Shown here: piece by piece, positions 1-10,545 of the stretch
Position numbering within the stretch: the stretch's first letter is position 1
Layout of the letters: every line of letters begins with the position of its first letter
NCBI RefSeq assembly: GCF_900302505.1
Contig: NZ_OMOJ01000004.1
Coordinates: forward strand, 248,001-312,000
Direction: 5' to 3'
DNA: 64,000 bases
Source: Pseudoprimorskyibacter insulae
Lineage (GTDB): Bacteria; Pseudomonadota; Alphaproteobacteria; Rhodobacterales; Rhodobacteraceae
Position numbers and translations under genes: made by a program
The notes under the pieces: generated by a model
Databases searched by the model: none
Seen by the model: the letters and a program-made list of their open reading frames with translations, nothing else
Told to the model about the DNA's origin: nothing

Positions 1-483
1 CACGGCATTGGCCTTGGGCACAACGCCCTGCATCGCTTCAATCAGAGGCGGCGCGCCGGTGCAGCCGATTTCTTCGTCATAGCTGAGGGCAATTTGCAGC
101 GGGCGCGTCACGCCTTGATATTTCGCCTCGACCAAGGCCCAGATCGACAGCGCGTCAAAGGCCTTCATATCGCAGGCGCCGCGGCCATAAAGCTTGCCGT
201 CCCGTTCGGTCAGAACGAAGGGATCGGTGTCCCAGGCCTGTCCATCCACCGGCACAACATCCGTGTGACCGGACAGAACGACGCCGTCTTCGACCTCGGG
301 GCCGACATGAGCAAACAGGCCCGCCTTGGTCCGATCTTCGTTGTAATGGCGGTGGCAATGGATGCCGTGACTGTCCAGATATTCCTCGACCCAGTCGATC
401 AAGGGCAGGTTGCTGTCCCGGCTGACCGTCGGAAATGACACAAGTTTGGTCAGCAGGTCGCGCGGCGATAGGCGGTCAGTCAT
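1..483 (-). CDS. argE: Acetylornithine deacetylase-like M20 metallopeptidase, N-terminal 161 residues
   Basis: The gene runs off the left edge of the window, so only the N-terminal part of the catalytic domain is present. M20 metal-site motifs are visible: SGHTDVVP with H73 and D75, GRGACDMK with D105, and DEEIGC with the general-base and metal glutamates at 137-138. This set is typical of ArgE-type deacylases, which remove an acyl group from N-acetylornithine or related amides using two zinc or cobalt ions in the cytoplasm. The start is the ATG at 483. The gene lies 10 bases downstream of the ABC ATPase on the same strand, so it is probably co-transcribed with it and may process an imported acyl-amino acid or peptide. 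A role in arginine synthesis is equally possible; the C-terminal part is needed to decide. Confidence 0.82.
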   Translation of the reverse strand, partial: MTDRLSPRDLLTKLVSFPTVSRDSNLPLIDWVEEYLDSHGIHCHRHYNEDRTKAGLFAHVGPEVEDGVVLSGHTDVVPVDGQAWDTDPFVLTERDGKLYGRGACDMKAFDALSIWALVEAKYQGVTRPLQIALSYDEEIGCTGAPPLIEAMQGVVPKANAV

Positions 484-493
484 GGATGGTCCT

Positions 494-2314
494 TCAGTAG
501 CCGCAGTCGGTGATCAGCACATGATGCCCCGGCGCGACCTCTTGGTATTTCGACGCCTCCGGTTCATGACCAATCGGATGAATGGGCGAGGGAATCGGTT
601 TGAAATTCAGGTCTTTTTCTTCTTTGCGCAGGGTCGGATCGGCAACCGGCACGGCCTGCATCAACGCCTGCGTATAGGGGTGTTGCGGGTTTTCGAACAC
701 CGCGCGGCGCGGGCCGATTTCGACCAAACGCCCAAGGTACATCACGCCCACATGATGGCTGACCCGTTCGACCACCGCCATATCGTGGCTGATAAATAGG
801 TAGCTGAGGCCAAGATCGGCCTGCAATTCCATCATCAGGTTCAACACCTGCGCCTGCACCGACACATCGAGCGCCGACACCGCCTCATCGGCGACGATCA
901 GGCTGGGGTTCAGGGCAAGGGCGCGGGCAATGGCGATGCGCTGACGCTGCCCGCCAGACAATTCATGCGGATAGCGGCGCAGAAAACTGCGCGGCAATTC
1001 CACCCGGTCAAACAGGCTGGCGACCTTGTCTTGCATTTCGCTGCGCGATCCGATCCCGAAATTGCGCAGCGGTTCGGCCACTTGTTCCATCAGGCGCATC
1101 TGCGGGTTCAGGCTGGCAAAGGGATCTTGGAAGATCATCTGCATGTCGCGCCGCATATTGCGCAGCCCGTCCGGCGTTTGGGCCATCACATCCTTACCGG
1201 CCAGACGAATTTCGCCCGATTGCGGTTCAACCAAGCGCAACAGCGACCGCCCGACCGAGGATTTGCCGCAGCCGCTTTCACCAACAAGGCTAAGGGTTTC
1301 ACCCTTGTTCACGGTGAAGGAGACATCTTCGACGGCATGCACATTTGCCACCGTTTTGCGCAGCATCCCGCCTTTGACCGGGAAACGCGTCACCAGATTG
1401 CGCACCTCCAGCAGCGGCTCTCCGGTGCCGAGGATGGGGTCGGCTTGCTTGTCGCCCTGCCCCAGCAGGCGCATCGGGCGCGGGTAATCCGTGCCGGACA
1501 TTTCGCCCAAGCGCGGCACCGCGGCCAAAAGCGCGCGGGTATAATCGTGTTTGGGGTTGGCGAAGATTTCCTCAACCGCGCCTTCTTCGACCTTGTTGCC
1601 CCGGAACATGACAACCACGCGATCGGCCATCTGGGCCACAACCGCCATGTCATGAGTGATGAACATGACGGCGGTGCCGGTTTCACGCTTCAGCCGGTCC
1701 ATCAGCGCCAAAATTTCCGCCTGAATGGTCACATCAAGCGCGGTCGTCGGCTCATCCGCAATCAGCAAGCGCGGCTCGCAGGCAAGGGCCATGGCGATCA
1801 CCACGCGCTGGCGCATCCCGCCCGACAATTCATGCGGATACTGGGTCAAGCGGCGCTCTGGCTCGGGGATTCGGACTTGGCGAAGCAGTTCCAGCGCGCG
1901 GGCCTGCGCCTCTTTGCGGGACAGTTTTTTGTGCAGCCGCAGACCTTCGGTCAATTGCCGGCCAACTGTGAACACCGGGTTCAGCGCGGTCATCGGTTCT
2001 TGAAAGATCATCCCGATTTCATTGCCCCGGATGGTGCGCATCAAGGACGCCGGGGTTTCGGCCAGATCAATCTGTTCACCATCCGCCCGATTGAAGAGCA
2101 AATGCCCACCCGCGATCTTGCCGCCGCCGTATTCCACCAACCGCATCAGCGACAGCGAAGACACCGATTTGCCCGACCCAGACTCGCCCACGACGCAGAC
2201 TGTTTCACCCGGGCGAACTTCGAACGACACATCTTCGACCCCAAGCACGGGGCCGTCTTTCGTTTGAAATTCAACGCGTAAGTTGCGAATCTCGGCGATC
2301 GTGTCGTCCAGCAT
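494..2314 (-). CDS. Dipeptide/oligopeptide ABC transporter, fused double ATP-binding protein
   Basis: This 606-residue protein joins the two ATPases (DppD- and DppF-like) that are separate in many transporters. Half one has Walker A GESGSGKS at 43-50, signature LSGGMRQR and Walker B ending ADEPTTALD. Half two has Walker A GESGCGKS near 344, signature LSGGQRQR and ADEAVSALD. Each half is followed by the oligopeptide/dipeptide C-terminal extension. It would energise peptide or nickel-type import at the inner membrane. The start ATG is preceded by AGGAG at good spacing. The partner binding protein and permeases begin 244 bases away on the opposite strand, so the transporter is encoded divergently. 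The substrate cannot be read from the sequence. Confidence 0.93.
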   Translation of the reverse strand: MLDDTIAEIRNLRVEFQTKDGPVLGVEDVSFEVRPGETVCVVGESGSGKSVSSLSLMRLVEYGGGKIAGGHLLFNRADGEQIDLAETPASLMRTIRGNEIGMIFQEPMTALNPVFTVGRQLTEGLRLHKKLSRKEAQARALELLRQVRIPEPERRLTQYPHELSGGMRQRVVIAMALACEPRLLIADEPTTALDVTIQAEILALMDRLKRETGTAVMFITHDMAVVAQMADRVVVMFRGNKVEEGAVEEIFANPKHDYTRALLAAVPRLGEMSGTDYPRPMRLLGQGDKQADPILGTGEPLLEVRNLVTRFPVKGGMLRKTVANVHAVEDVSFTVNKGETLSLVGESGCGKSSVGRSLLRLVEPQSGEIRLAGKDVMAQTPDGLRNMRRDMQMIFQDPFASLNPQMRLMEQVAEPLRNFGIGSRSEMQDKVASLFDRVELPRSFLRRYPHELSGGQRQRIAIARALALNPSLIVADEAVSALDVSVQAQVLNLMMELQADLGLSYLFISHDMAVVERVSHHVGVMYLGRLVEIGPRRAVFENPQHPYTQALMQAVPVADPTLRKEEKDLNFKPIPSPIHPIGHEPEASKYQEVAPGHHVLITDCGY

Positions 2315-2558
2315 AGGAACTCCTGCAGGTTACAGAGCCTCACGCTAATGAGGAAGGCAAGGCAGTGTCAAACCCGACAAAGCCCTTCCGTAAGGCGACC
2401 CTTGATTTTTTGTAAAAAGCTGCTTCGATGGTTGGCAGTAGGGTCGTGCTTGTCGATTTTTGGTCGGTTTTCCACAGGCGTTTGCTTGTACCATCCAGTC
2501 AATCTGTGCAGACCTACACAATAATGACGTAAAAAACGTCCAACATGGAGAGTAATAT
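2315..2558. promoter_or_regulatory. Divergent intergenic region of the peptide ABC transporter
   Basis: This 244-base gap is visibly more AT-rich than its neighbours and separates the start codons of the ATPase (minus) and the binding protein (plus), so it must hold both promoters. A clear ribosome-binding site for the binding protein (GGAG at 2547-2550, 8 bases before the ATG) is visible. I do not see a convincing paired -35/-10 or a strong operator palindrome. Confidence 0.5.
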
Positions 2559-4262
2559 ATGAAATTGCGCACCCTCTTGCTCGGAGCTGTGGCCGCGACG
2601 GCATTTGCGCCCGCTGCGTTTGCAGAACGCGGCTCCGATGGCGATGTGAAAGTCCTGTATTGGCAGGCCGTTTCCATCATGAACCCCTATCTGTCGAGCG
2701 GCACCAAAGACATCGAAGCCTCGTCGATGGTCATTGAACCACTGGGCCGTTTCAACGAAACCGGCGCCATGGTGCCTTGGCTGGTTGACGAAATCCCGAC
2801 CGTGACCAACGGCGGCGTCAGCGCAGATCTGACCTCGATCACCTGGAAAATCAAAGACGGCCTGACGTGGTCGGACGGCTCGGCCTTTACTGCCGAGGAC
2901 GTGAAATTCACCGCCGATTACTGCATGGACCCCGATGGCGGCTGTCAGCAGTTGGCCAAGTTCGACGGCGTGTCGAGCATCGAGGTTCTGGATCCGCTGA
3001 CCGTCAAGGTCACCTTCGAACGCGCGATGCCGAACCCCTATGGCCCGTTCATGGGTGCCGAATCGCCGATTCTGCAAAAAGCTCAGTTTGAAAACTGCAC
3101 CGGCGCGAACGCTCCGACCTGTTCGACCGAAAACTTCTACCCCGTCGGCACTGGCCCGTTCGTGGTTGAAGACTTCCGCCCGAACGACGTTATCACCTTC
3201 AAAGCCAACGACAAATTCCGCGATCCGGCGAAGCCGGCCTTCGCAACCATGACCCTGAAGGGCGGCGGCGATGTGACCTCGGCGGCCCGCGCGGTTCTGG
3301 AAACTGCCGAATTTGACTACGCTTGGAACCTTCAGCTTGCCCCCGATGTTCTGAACTCGATCGCCGAAGGCGGCAAAGGTCAGACCGTGTCGGCATTCGG
3401 CACGCTGGTTGAGCGTCTGGAAATGAACCTGACCAACCCGTCGGCGGAACTTCCGGCAGAAACCCGTGCGACCGTGGCTGAACCGCACCCGTTCCTGTCG
3501 GACATCCGCGTGCGTAAGGCGCTGTCGATGGCAATCGACCGCGAACTGCTGGTCGAAGTCGGCTATGGCCGCGCTGGCCGCCCGACCTGTAACCTGGTTC
3601 CGGCCCCGGCAATGTTCGCATCCGACAACACCGAATGTTTCACCCAAGATCTGGAAGGCGCAAAGGCCCTTCTGGAAGAAGCAGGCTATGTTGACAGCGA
3701 CGGCGACGGCGTGCGCGAAAAGGACGGCGTGAAGCTGGCCATTCTGTACCAGACCTCGACCAACGCCGTGCGTCAGGACTTCCAGCTGCTGATTAAGGAT
3801 TGGTGGCGCCAGATCGGTGTTGAAACCGAACTGCGCAACATCGAAGGCGCTGTGTTCTTCGGTGGCGATCCGGGTTCGCCCGACACCTTCCAGAAGTTCT
3901 ATGCAGATGTCGAAATGTACGCGAACAACTTCGCTGGCACCGACCCGCAGCCCTATCTGGCGATGTATCGCTGCGGCAACGAACCCAAGCCCTCAAGCCA
4001 GTGGCTGGGCGCCAACATCAACCGCTACTGTGACCCGGAATATGACAAGCTGATCGACGAGCTTGGTCAGACCGGCGAGCTGGAAAAGCGTGCTGAACTG
4101 GCGAAGAAGATGAACGAAATGCTGACGAAAGAAAGCTACACCATCGTTCCTCTGGTTGACCGTGGTCGTGTGTCCGCGCATTCCAACTCCCTGGGCGGTG
4201 TGATCCTGAACACCTGGGATTCGGAACTGTGGAACGTGGCCGACTGGCACCGCGTGAAATAA
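2559..4262 (+). CDS. Peptide ABC transporter periplasmic substrate-binding protein (SBP_bac_5)
   Basis: This 567-residue protein begins with a Sec signal peptide (MKLRTLLLGAVAATAF, probable cleavage after AFA near residue 22). The mature part reads as a family 5 extracellular solute-binding protein: LTWSDGSAFTAEDVKFT near 100-120, a PVGTGPFVVEDF segment, and IRVRKALSMAIDRELL in the C-terminal lobe, all standard for Dpp/Opp/Nik binding proteins. It should capture peptides or similar ligands in the periplasm and deliver them to the two permeases encoded next. The ATG at 2559 has GGAG 8 bases upstream. A strong stem-loop follows the stop codon. Ligand specificity is not predictable here; the neighbouring M20 deacylase hints at an acylated amino acid or peptide. 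Confidence 0.93.
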   Translation: MKLRTLLLGAVAATAFAPAAFAERGSDGDVKVLYWQAVSIMNPYLSSGTKDIEASSMVIEPLGRFNETGAMVPWLVDEIPTVTNGGVSADLTSITWKIKDGLTWSDGSAFTAEDVKFTADYCMDPDGGCQQLAKFDGVSSIEVLDPLTVKVTFERAMPNPYGPFMGAESPILQKAQFENCTGANAPTCSTENFYPVGTGPFVVEDFRPNDVITFKANDKFRDPAKPAFATMTLKGGGDVTSAARAVLETAEFDYAWNLQLAPDVLNSIAEGGKGQTVSAFGTLVERLEMNLTNPSAELPAETRATVAEPHPFLSDIRVRKALSMAIDRELLVEVGYGRAGRPTCNLVPAPAMFASDNTECFTQDLEGAKALLEEAGYVDSDGDGVREKDGVKLAILYQTSTNAVRQDFQLLIKDWWRQIGVETELRNIEGAVFFGGDPGSPDTFQKFYADVEMYANNFAGTDPQPYLAMYRCGNEPKPSSQWLGANINRYCDPEYDKLIDELGQTGELEKRAELAKKMNEMLTKESYTIVPLVDRGRVSAHSNSLGGVILNTWDSELWNVADWHRVK

Positions 4263-4268
4263 TCATCG

Positions 4269-4297
4269 GGGGTGGGGCGCAGAGCGCGCCCTACCCC
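4269..4297 (+). terminator. Stem-loop between binding protein and permease genes
   Basis: Two 12-base arms (4269-4280 and 4286-4297) pair with one G-U wobble around a 5-base loop. There is no T tract, so it is more likely an mRNA-stabilising or partial-termination hairpin than a full terminator. Such hairpins behind binding-protein genes commonly give excess binding protein over permease. Confidence 0.55.
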
Positions 4298-4333
4298 TAC
4301 TTCGCCCAAAAAACCAATAAACTGAGGCGTTGA

Positions 4334-5363
<1,030 letters not shown>

Positions 5364-5371
<8 letters not shown>

Positions 5372-6332
5372 CGCCCCGCCCCCCATTCAGGCCTTGCAAG
5401 ACAAGGTGCCCTCGGCCCCGCCGCGCAGCCAATGGCTGGATGTGTGGTCACAGTTTCGCAAGCATTCGGGCGCTATGGTCGGCGCGGGGTTCTTGGTGTT
5501 CATCACCCTGTTCGTGCTGGTCGGCCCCTATATCTGGACGCTGGACGCCCAAGCGCTGAACATGCGGGCGCGGGATATCCGCCCGATCTACACGGCGCTT
5601 TGGGATAGCGGCGCCAAGGTCGATTGGGCCCATCCTTTGGGGTCCGACAACCTTGGCCGCGATGGTCTATCACAACTGATCGCTGGCGGGCGGTCGTCAC
5701 TGGCCGTTGGCTGGGCGGCGATGGTCCTGACCTTGGTCATCGGCACCACCGTCGGCGTTCTGTCGGGCTTTGTGCGCAAACTGGACGGCCCGCTAATGCG
5801 CTTGACCGACCTGTTCCTGTCCCTGCCGATCCTGCCGCTGCTGCTGGTGGCGGTGACCTTCTTCCGCCAACCGTTGCGCGCGGCCTTTGGCCCTGAAGGC
5901 GGGATGTTCGTTCTGATCGTGACCGTTGTCGCCCTGACAAGCTGGATGCCCACCGCGCGAATTGTACGCGGCGATATTCTGGCGTTGAAGGAACGTGAAT
6001 TTGTCCTGGCCGCCCGGTCCATCGGCACACGCCCGCTGCACATCATCCTGCGGCACCTGCTGCCCAATGTGCTGTCGCCGATCATGGTTTCGGCTACGCT
6101 TGGCCTTGCCACGGCGATCATCACTGAAAGCGCGCTGAGCTTTCTGGGCGTCGGTTTCCCGTCGGACTTCCCGACTTGGGGCAAGATGCTGGCCGATGCC
6201 GTTCCCCGGATGGAGGATTTCCCCGAACGCGTTCTGCTGCCCGGTGTGGCGATTTCGCTGACGGTTCTGGCGGTGAACTATCTGGGCGACGGGCTGCGTG
6301 ACGCGCTGGACCCGCGAACCCGAGGTCGCTGA
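5364..6332 (+). CDS. Peptide ABC transporter permease, DppC type
   Basis: This 322-residue second permease starts inside the end of the DppB-type gene. The N-terminal part shows the OppC_N anchor helix (GAMVGAGFLVFITLFVLVG), then the motif HPLGSDNLGRDGLSQLIAGGR that is diagnostic for DppC/OppC proteins, then the BPD_transp_1 core with the EAA loop (EREFVLAARSIGTRPLHI) and RHLLPNVLSPI. It forms a heterodimeric channel with the preceding permease. A strong intrinsic terminator lies 22 bases after the stop codon, so this is the last gene of the plus-strand transporter transcript. Confidence 0.93.
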
Positions 6333-6354
6333 TTCGATCCGAACGCCGTCAAAG

Positions 6355-6385
6355 GGCCTGCCGTACAACCTACGGCAGGCCTTTT
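6355..6385 (+). terminator. Rho-independent terminator of the ABC permease operon
   Basis: Perfect 11-base arms at 6355-6365 and 6371-6381 surround a 5-base loop and are followed directly by TTTT. It lies just behind the last transporter gene. Confidence 0.85.
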
Positions 6386-6506
6386 GCCTTTGGGCCGCGC
6401 CCTCGCGATTTAAGGACAGACGCCCCGATCCGCGCAGCGGCACAAACACCCCGTCCCATCATCGCATTCGCTTAACAACATTGGTTCGGCTTTTCCGCCC
6501 AAACCA

Positions 6507-6592
6507 GAACAGTGTTCTGCGGCCAAGCAACAACGTATAGTTTAGAGCCATTGCGCCGGGTTATTTTTACCGACTACTGGAACAATCGTTCC
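6507..6592 (+). promoter_or_regulatory. Paired GAAC...GTTC inverted repeats upstream of the YeeE-type gene
   Basis: GAACA-G-TGTTC at 6507-6517 and GGAAC-AATC-GTTCC at 6579-6592 are two related short inverted repeats upstream of the ATG at 6610. A TATAGTT-like -10 element lies near 6535. They may be regulator-binding sites, but no regulator is encoded nearby and chance cannot be excluded. Confidence 0.3.
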
Positions 6593-6609
6593 TATATCCG
6601 AGACGCGCC

Positions 6610-7692
6610 ATGTATGAATCCTTCGGCTTTGAAACCCTGACAGCCCCCCAAGCCGCTGTCTTTTTCGCCCTCGCTTTGGGGGCGGTTTTCGGCTTTCTGG
6701 CCGAGCGAACCAAATTCTGCTTCCGCCGCGGTCTGGTCGGAGATGACCGCCGTCAGGCCATGGGCGTTTGGCTGACAGCACTGGCGGTGGCGGTGCTTGG
6801 AACACAGGCAGCCGTTGCCTTTGAGGTGATTTCTTTTGACGATCACCGTTTCATGGCGACAGACCTACCCGTTCTGGCCATCGTTGTGGGCGGTCTGCTG
6901 TTTGGAGCCGGTATGGTGCTGACGCGCGGCTGCGTTTCGCGCCTGACGGTGCTGACGGCCTCGGGCAACCTGCGCGCCCTGACCGTTCTGCTGATTTTCG
7001 CCATCGCGGCCCATGCAACGCTAAAGGGCGTTCTGGCCCCGCTGCGCACCACGCTTGGCGCAGTCACCGTGCCGGTGGACACCGTCAGCCTTGATGCCCT
7101 GCCCGGTGGCGGACTTGTTTGGGCGGCGATCATCGCCGTGGCCGCGCTGGTCGTTGCGGCCCGCTCGGGCAACCGCCTGACCGTTTTGGCCGGCGCTGCC
7201 TTGCTGGGCGCTTTGGTGCCGCTGGGTTGGGTTGGCACCGGTTTCGTCCTGTATGACGATTTCGACCCGGTCGCCTTGGAGAGCCTCAGCTTCACCGCCC
7301 CCTATGCCGACACTCTGTTCTGGACCGTTGCCAGCACGTCGATCCCTGCTAACTTTGGCGTTGGCCTGATCGGCGGCGTTCTGGCCGGTGCGCTGGTGGC
7401 CTCGGTTCTGTTCCGCAGCTTCCGCTGGCAGAGCTTTGCCACACCCAGCGAAACCGGGCGCTATGCTACTGGCGCAGTGATGATGGGAACGGGCGGCGTA
7501 TTGGCGGGCGGCTGCACCGTGGGCGCCGGGCTGGCCGGCATCCCCACACTGTCGATTGCGGCCTTGCTGGCCATCGGGTCTATCGCAGCGGGTGCGCTGC
7601 TGCTCAATGCAGCTCTCGGCCGGAGCCTTTCTCCATCGCGTGGTGAATTCGGCGGATCATCAGCCAAACAATCAGCACTACCGGCAGAGTAA
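6610..7692 (+). CDS. YeeE/YedE family membrane protein (sulfur-compound transport)
   Basis: The 360-residue protein is mostly hydrophobic, about ten membrane spans, with the family's conserved cysteine motifs: KFCFRRG near residue 36, TRGCVSRL near 103 and GGCTVGAGLAG near 298. In the thiosulfate transporter TsuA/YeeE these cysteines sit along the path and relay the substrate. A role in importing thiosulfate or a related sulfur species is therefore likely, though no TusA-like partner is encoded next to it. The last 29 codons overlap the convergent DUF3422 gene by 89 bases; the extra hydrophilic tail is read only from that overlap. The start has only a weak GAG Shine-Dalgarno. Confidence 0.82.
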   Translation: MYESFGFETLTAPQAAVFFALALGAVFGFLAERTKFCFRRGLVGDDRRQAMGVWLTALAVAVLGTQAAVAFEVISFDDHRFMATDLPVLAIVVGGLLFGAGMVLTRGCVSRLTVLTASGNLRALTVLLIFAIAAHATLKGVLAPLRTTLGAVTVPVDTVSLDALPGGGLVWAAIIAVAALVVAARSGNRLTVLAGAALLGALVPLGWVGTGFVLYDDFDPVALESLSFTAPYADTLFWTVASTSIPANFGVGLIGGVLAGALVASVLFRSFRWQSFATPSETGRYATGAVMMGTGGVLAGGCTVGAGLAGIPTLSIAALLAIGSIAAGALLLNAALGRSLSPSRGEFGGSSAKQSALPAE

Positions 7693-8902
7693 CCAGCGCC
7701 GTTAACAAACCCTTGCTATACCCCATGGCCGACGCCACGGGGTATAGTGCGTAAGAAGCCAGCGACACGGCGTAATAGCTGATCGCGACGACCGACAAGC
7801 CTTCGACCGTTTTCTGTAGCTTGAGCTGAAGGTCCGCGCGTTTGTCCATGGATTCCAGCACCTTCTGGTTCTGGGCAGACCGTTCCACCTCAACCCGTGT
7901 GCGCAGCAGATCGCCCGCCCGCACGGCCCGCGCGGTCATCGTTTCCAACCGTTCTTCAGCGGAATTAACGGTGCGCATGGCAGGGTCATACCGGCGCATC
8001 ATGAATTCATGAAATGTTTGCCGCCCCTGAAACCGCGCCTCGCGCAGCACTTCGATCCGCTGATTCACAATCGCCCGATAGGCCCCCGTCGCCCCCAGCC
8101 GGAAGGATGTCTGCGCCGCCAGCGTCTCAAGCTCAGCCGAGACGCTTAGAAGCGCCTTGAGCGTTTCCTCAGCCGCATCGCTGCCCGAGGTCATCGCCTC
8201 CATCAGGCCGGTCAATTCGCTCTCGATCTGGCCCATGCGTGGCGACAGTTCGCGCACGCGGGTAAAGCCCAGCATCGACATGGTCTTATAGGTCTCAATC
8301 TCACACAGGCGCTGCACCACCCGGCCAATGCGCCGTTCGCCCACGCCGGGGCGGGCAAAGACGCAGAACCGCTGATGGCCTGCCGGATCAATGCGGAAAT
8401 CGCCGCCAACAATCGCGTCACCATCCAACACGGAACTGACCGCAAGGCTTTCAGGTACAAACCAATCCTCAAGCGATTGACCGATGGCCGCATCATCCGT
8501 TTGTTCGGTCACCCGGATCAGGGCCGAAGTCATCCGAACCCCCGGCGCCTTCGACAACCAATCCTCGGGGAAAACCGAAAAATCGCTGGGATCAAAGGGC
8601 TTATCCCCGACGCCGGCCAAGAACACAGTATAGGTCACAAACTCGGTGTGCTGTTCCCATTTCAGCGAATGCTGACCGATCTGCCCCGAAAAATGCGTCG
8701 CCCCCGGCTGCGGATGCGCCGTGCCGTAGCGATCGAGCAGATCCAAAAGATGGGTCAGATCCCCAGACCGATCCCGCGACGATGCATTTGTCGGCTGTTT
8801 GATCGCCAAGAACACCGCCCGGCACGGCGCTTTCAGCGACGGGAAAGGCCGAGCGTGAAGTTCGTTTGCAAGTTTGTAGCGAAGCGGGTGGTCGTTGATC
8901 AT
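7604..8902 (-). CDS. DUF3422 family protein
   Basis: The 432-residue product starts at the ATG at 8902 (MINDHPLRYKLANELHARPFPSL), which matches the HPLR...ELHARPF opening typical of DUF3422; the longer upstream reading is non-coding in character. The middle is helical and charged (residues about 200-370), and the C-terminus has two hydrophobic segments (VVAISYYAVSLASYALYPV and LLTALVTLPVVLIVWLMI), suggesting a cytoplasmic domain anchored to the inner membrane by its end, in the manner of CorA-like proteins. The biochemical function of the family is unknown to me. Its 3' end overlaps the YeeE-type gene by 89 bases on the opposite strand. Confidence 0.85.
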   Translation of the reverse strand: MINDHPLRYKLANELHARPFPSLKAPCRAVFLAIKQPTNASSRDRSGDLTHLLDLLDRYGTAHPQPGATHFSGQIGQHSLKWEQHTEFVTYTVFLAGVGDKPFDPSDFSVFPEDWLSKAPGVRMTSALIRVTEQTDDAAIGQSLEDWFVPESLAVSSVLDGDAIVGGDFRIDPAGHQRFCVFARPGVGERRIGRVVQRLCEIETYKTMSMLGFTRVRELSPRMGQIESELTGLMEAMTSGSDAAEETLKALLSVSAELETLAAQTSFRLGATGAYRAIVNQRIEVLREARFQGRQTFHEFMMRRYDPAMRTVNSAEERLETMTARAVRAGDLLRTRVEVERSAQNQKVLESMDKRADLQLKLQKTVEGLSVVAISYYAVSLASYALYPVASAMGYSKGLLTALVTLPVVLIVWLMIRRIHHAMEKGSGRELH

Positions 8903-9050
8903 ATCAGGCACTCGGTCGATAGTATCCGGCCACAGAAACACATGGATCAAAAAAGATAAAGCAATTTCAATATCTTGCCTGAATACATCGGTATACAGGG
9001 CAATCTGGCAACAAATCCGGGTCACGCCCGTGCACTACAGCCGCGCAAAC

Positions 9051-9080
9051 AAAAAGGCCCCACCGGATGGCGGGGCCTTT
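9051..9080 (-). terminator. Rho-independent terminator of pntAB
   Basis: Read on the minus strand, 9-base arms (9072-9080 and 9053-9061) form a GC-rich hairpin followed by a run of T. It lies 19 bases behind the pntB stop codon. Confidence 0.88.
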
Positions 9081-9098
9081 CTAACCTGCGGTATGCGA

Positions 9099-10532
9099 TT
9101 AGCTGATTTTGGTCAGCAGCTCGTCCAGCGACTTCTTGGCGTCGCCGTAATACATGCGGGTGTTTTCTTTGTAGAACAGCGGATTTTCGATGCCCGAGTA
9201 GCCAGTGCCCTGACCACGCTTCGATACGAACACCTGCTTGGCCTTCCAGCACTCCAGAACCGGCATCCCGGCGATCGGGCTGTTCGGGTCTTCTTGTGCG
9301 GCGGGGTTCACGATGTCGTTCGACCCGATCACGATGGCCACATCCGTTTCCGGGAAGTCATCGTTGATCTCGTCCATTTCCAGAACGATGTCGTAGGGCA
9401 CCTTGGCTTCGGCCAGAAGCACGTTCATGTGACCGGGCAGACGGCCTGCAACCGGGTGGATTGCAAAGCGCACGTTCTTGCCCTTGGCGCGCAGACGGCG
9501 CGTCAGTTCGGCCACGTTCTGCTGTGCCTGCGCAACCGCCATACCGTACCCCGGAATGATGACAACGCTGTCGGCTTCGTCCAGAGCTTGTGCCACACCG
9601 TCCGCGTCGATCGCGATCTGCTCGCCCTCGACTTCCATCGCCGGACCGGTGGTGCCGCCGAAGCCGCCCAGGATCACGCTGATGAACGACCGGTTCATGG
9701 CCTTACACATGATGTACGACAGGATCGCACCCGAGGAGCCAACCAGCGCACCGACAACGATCAGCAGATCGTTGCCAAGCGAGAAGCCAATCGCGGCAGC
9801 CGCCCAGCCCGAGTAGCTGTTCAGCATCGACACAACCACCGGCATGTCGGCGCCGCCGATGCCCATGATCAGGTGATAGCCGATGAACAGCGCCGCCAGT
9901 GTCATGAAGAACAGCGGCAGGAAACCACCCGAGGTGAAGTACCAGATCAGACAGACAACCGAGATCACCGCAGCCGCGATGTTCAGCATATGCCCGCCCG
10001 GCAGCTTCTTTGCAGCCGAGGTCACTTTGCCCGCCAGCTTGCCATAGGCAATGACCGACCCGGTAAAGGTGACGGCACCGATCAAGATGCCAAGGTACAG
10101 CTCGACCCGCAGAATGTTCTGCTCGACCGAAGTTTTATGCGCCAGCAGTTCGGCAAACCCATGCAGACCTTCGCGGGCCGCAGGATCCATCGCCAGAACG
10201 TTCGACAGCTCAAAATGCGCGTTGAAGCCAACGAACACAGCCGCCAGACCAACCAGAGAGTGCATGGCTGCCACAAGCTGCGGCATCTCGGTCATTTCGA
10301 CCTTTTTGGCCACGTACCAGCCGATCAGACCGCCGCCAGCAATCAGAATTGCCGACAGAAGCCACAGGCCCGAGCCGGGGCCGATGAGCGTTGCGAACAC
10401 AGCCAGCGCCATGCCCACAATGCCGTACCAAACGGCGCGTTTCGCGCTTTCCTGCCCCGACAAACCGCCGAGCGACAGGATAAAGAGGACGGCTGCGACG
10501 ACATAAGCCGCCGTGGTAAATCCGAATTCCAT
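9099..10532 (-). CDS. pntB: NAD(P) transhydrogenase, beta subunit
   Basis: The 477-residue subunit contains the membrane domain (about nine helices up to residue 270) and the C-terminal NADP(H)-binding domain III, recognisable from [15 protein letters not shown] and the later [15 protein letters not shown]. Together with PntA it couples hydride transfer from NADH to NADP+ to proton inflow across the inner membrane, supplying NADPH. The ATG is preceded by a purine-rich GGAGTAGGGGA and lies 13 bases behind pntA, so the two are one transcript, closed by the terminator at 9051-9080. Length and motifs are normal. Confidence 0.97.
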   Translation of the reverse strand: MEFGFTTAAYVVAAVLFILSLGGLSGQESAKRAVWYGIVGMALAVFATLIGPGSGLWLLSAILIAGGGLIGWYVAKKVEMTEMPQLVAAMHSLVGLAAVFVGFNAHFELSNVLAMDPAAREGLHGFAELLAHKTSVEQNILRVELYLGILIGAVTFTGSVIAYGKLAGKVTSAAKKLPGGHMLNIAAAVISVVCLIWYFTSGGFLPLFFMTLAALFIGYHLIMGIGGADMPVVVSMLNSYSGWAAAAIGFSLGNDLLIVVGALVGSSGAILSYIMCKAMNRSFISVILGGFGGTTGPAMEVEGEQIAIDADGVAQALDEADSVVIIPGYGMAVAQAQQNVAELTRRLRAKGKNVRFAIHPVAGRLPGHMNVLLAEAKVPYDIVLEMDEINDDFPETDVAIVIGSNDIVNPAAQEDPNSPIAGMPVLECWKAKQVFVSKRGQGTGYSGIENPLFYKENTRMYYGDAKKSLDELLTKIS

Positions 10533-10545
10533 TGTCCCCTACTCC

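Noticed and set aside
965-2281. 438-residue open frame on the plus strand opposite the ABC ATPase
   Set aside because: It mirrors a gene with clear Walker and signature motifs; its His/Arg/Gln-rich translation is typical of an antisense shadow in GC-rich DNA.
2514-3647. 377-residue minus-strand frame opposite the substrate-binding protein
   Set aside because: The binding protein has a signal peptide, ribosome-binding site and family motifs; the reverse frame is a shadow.
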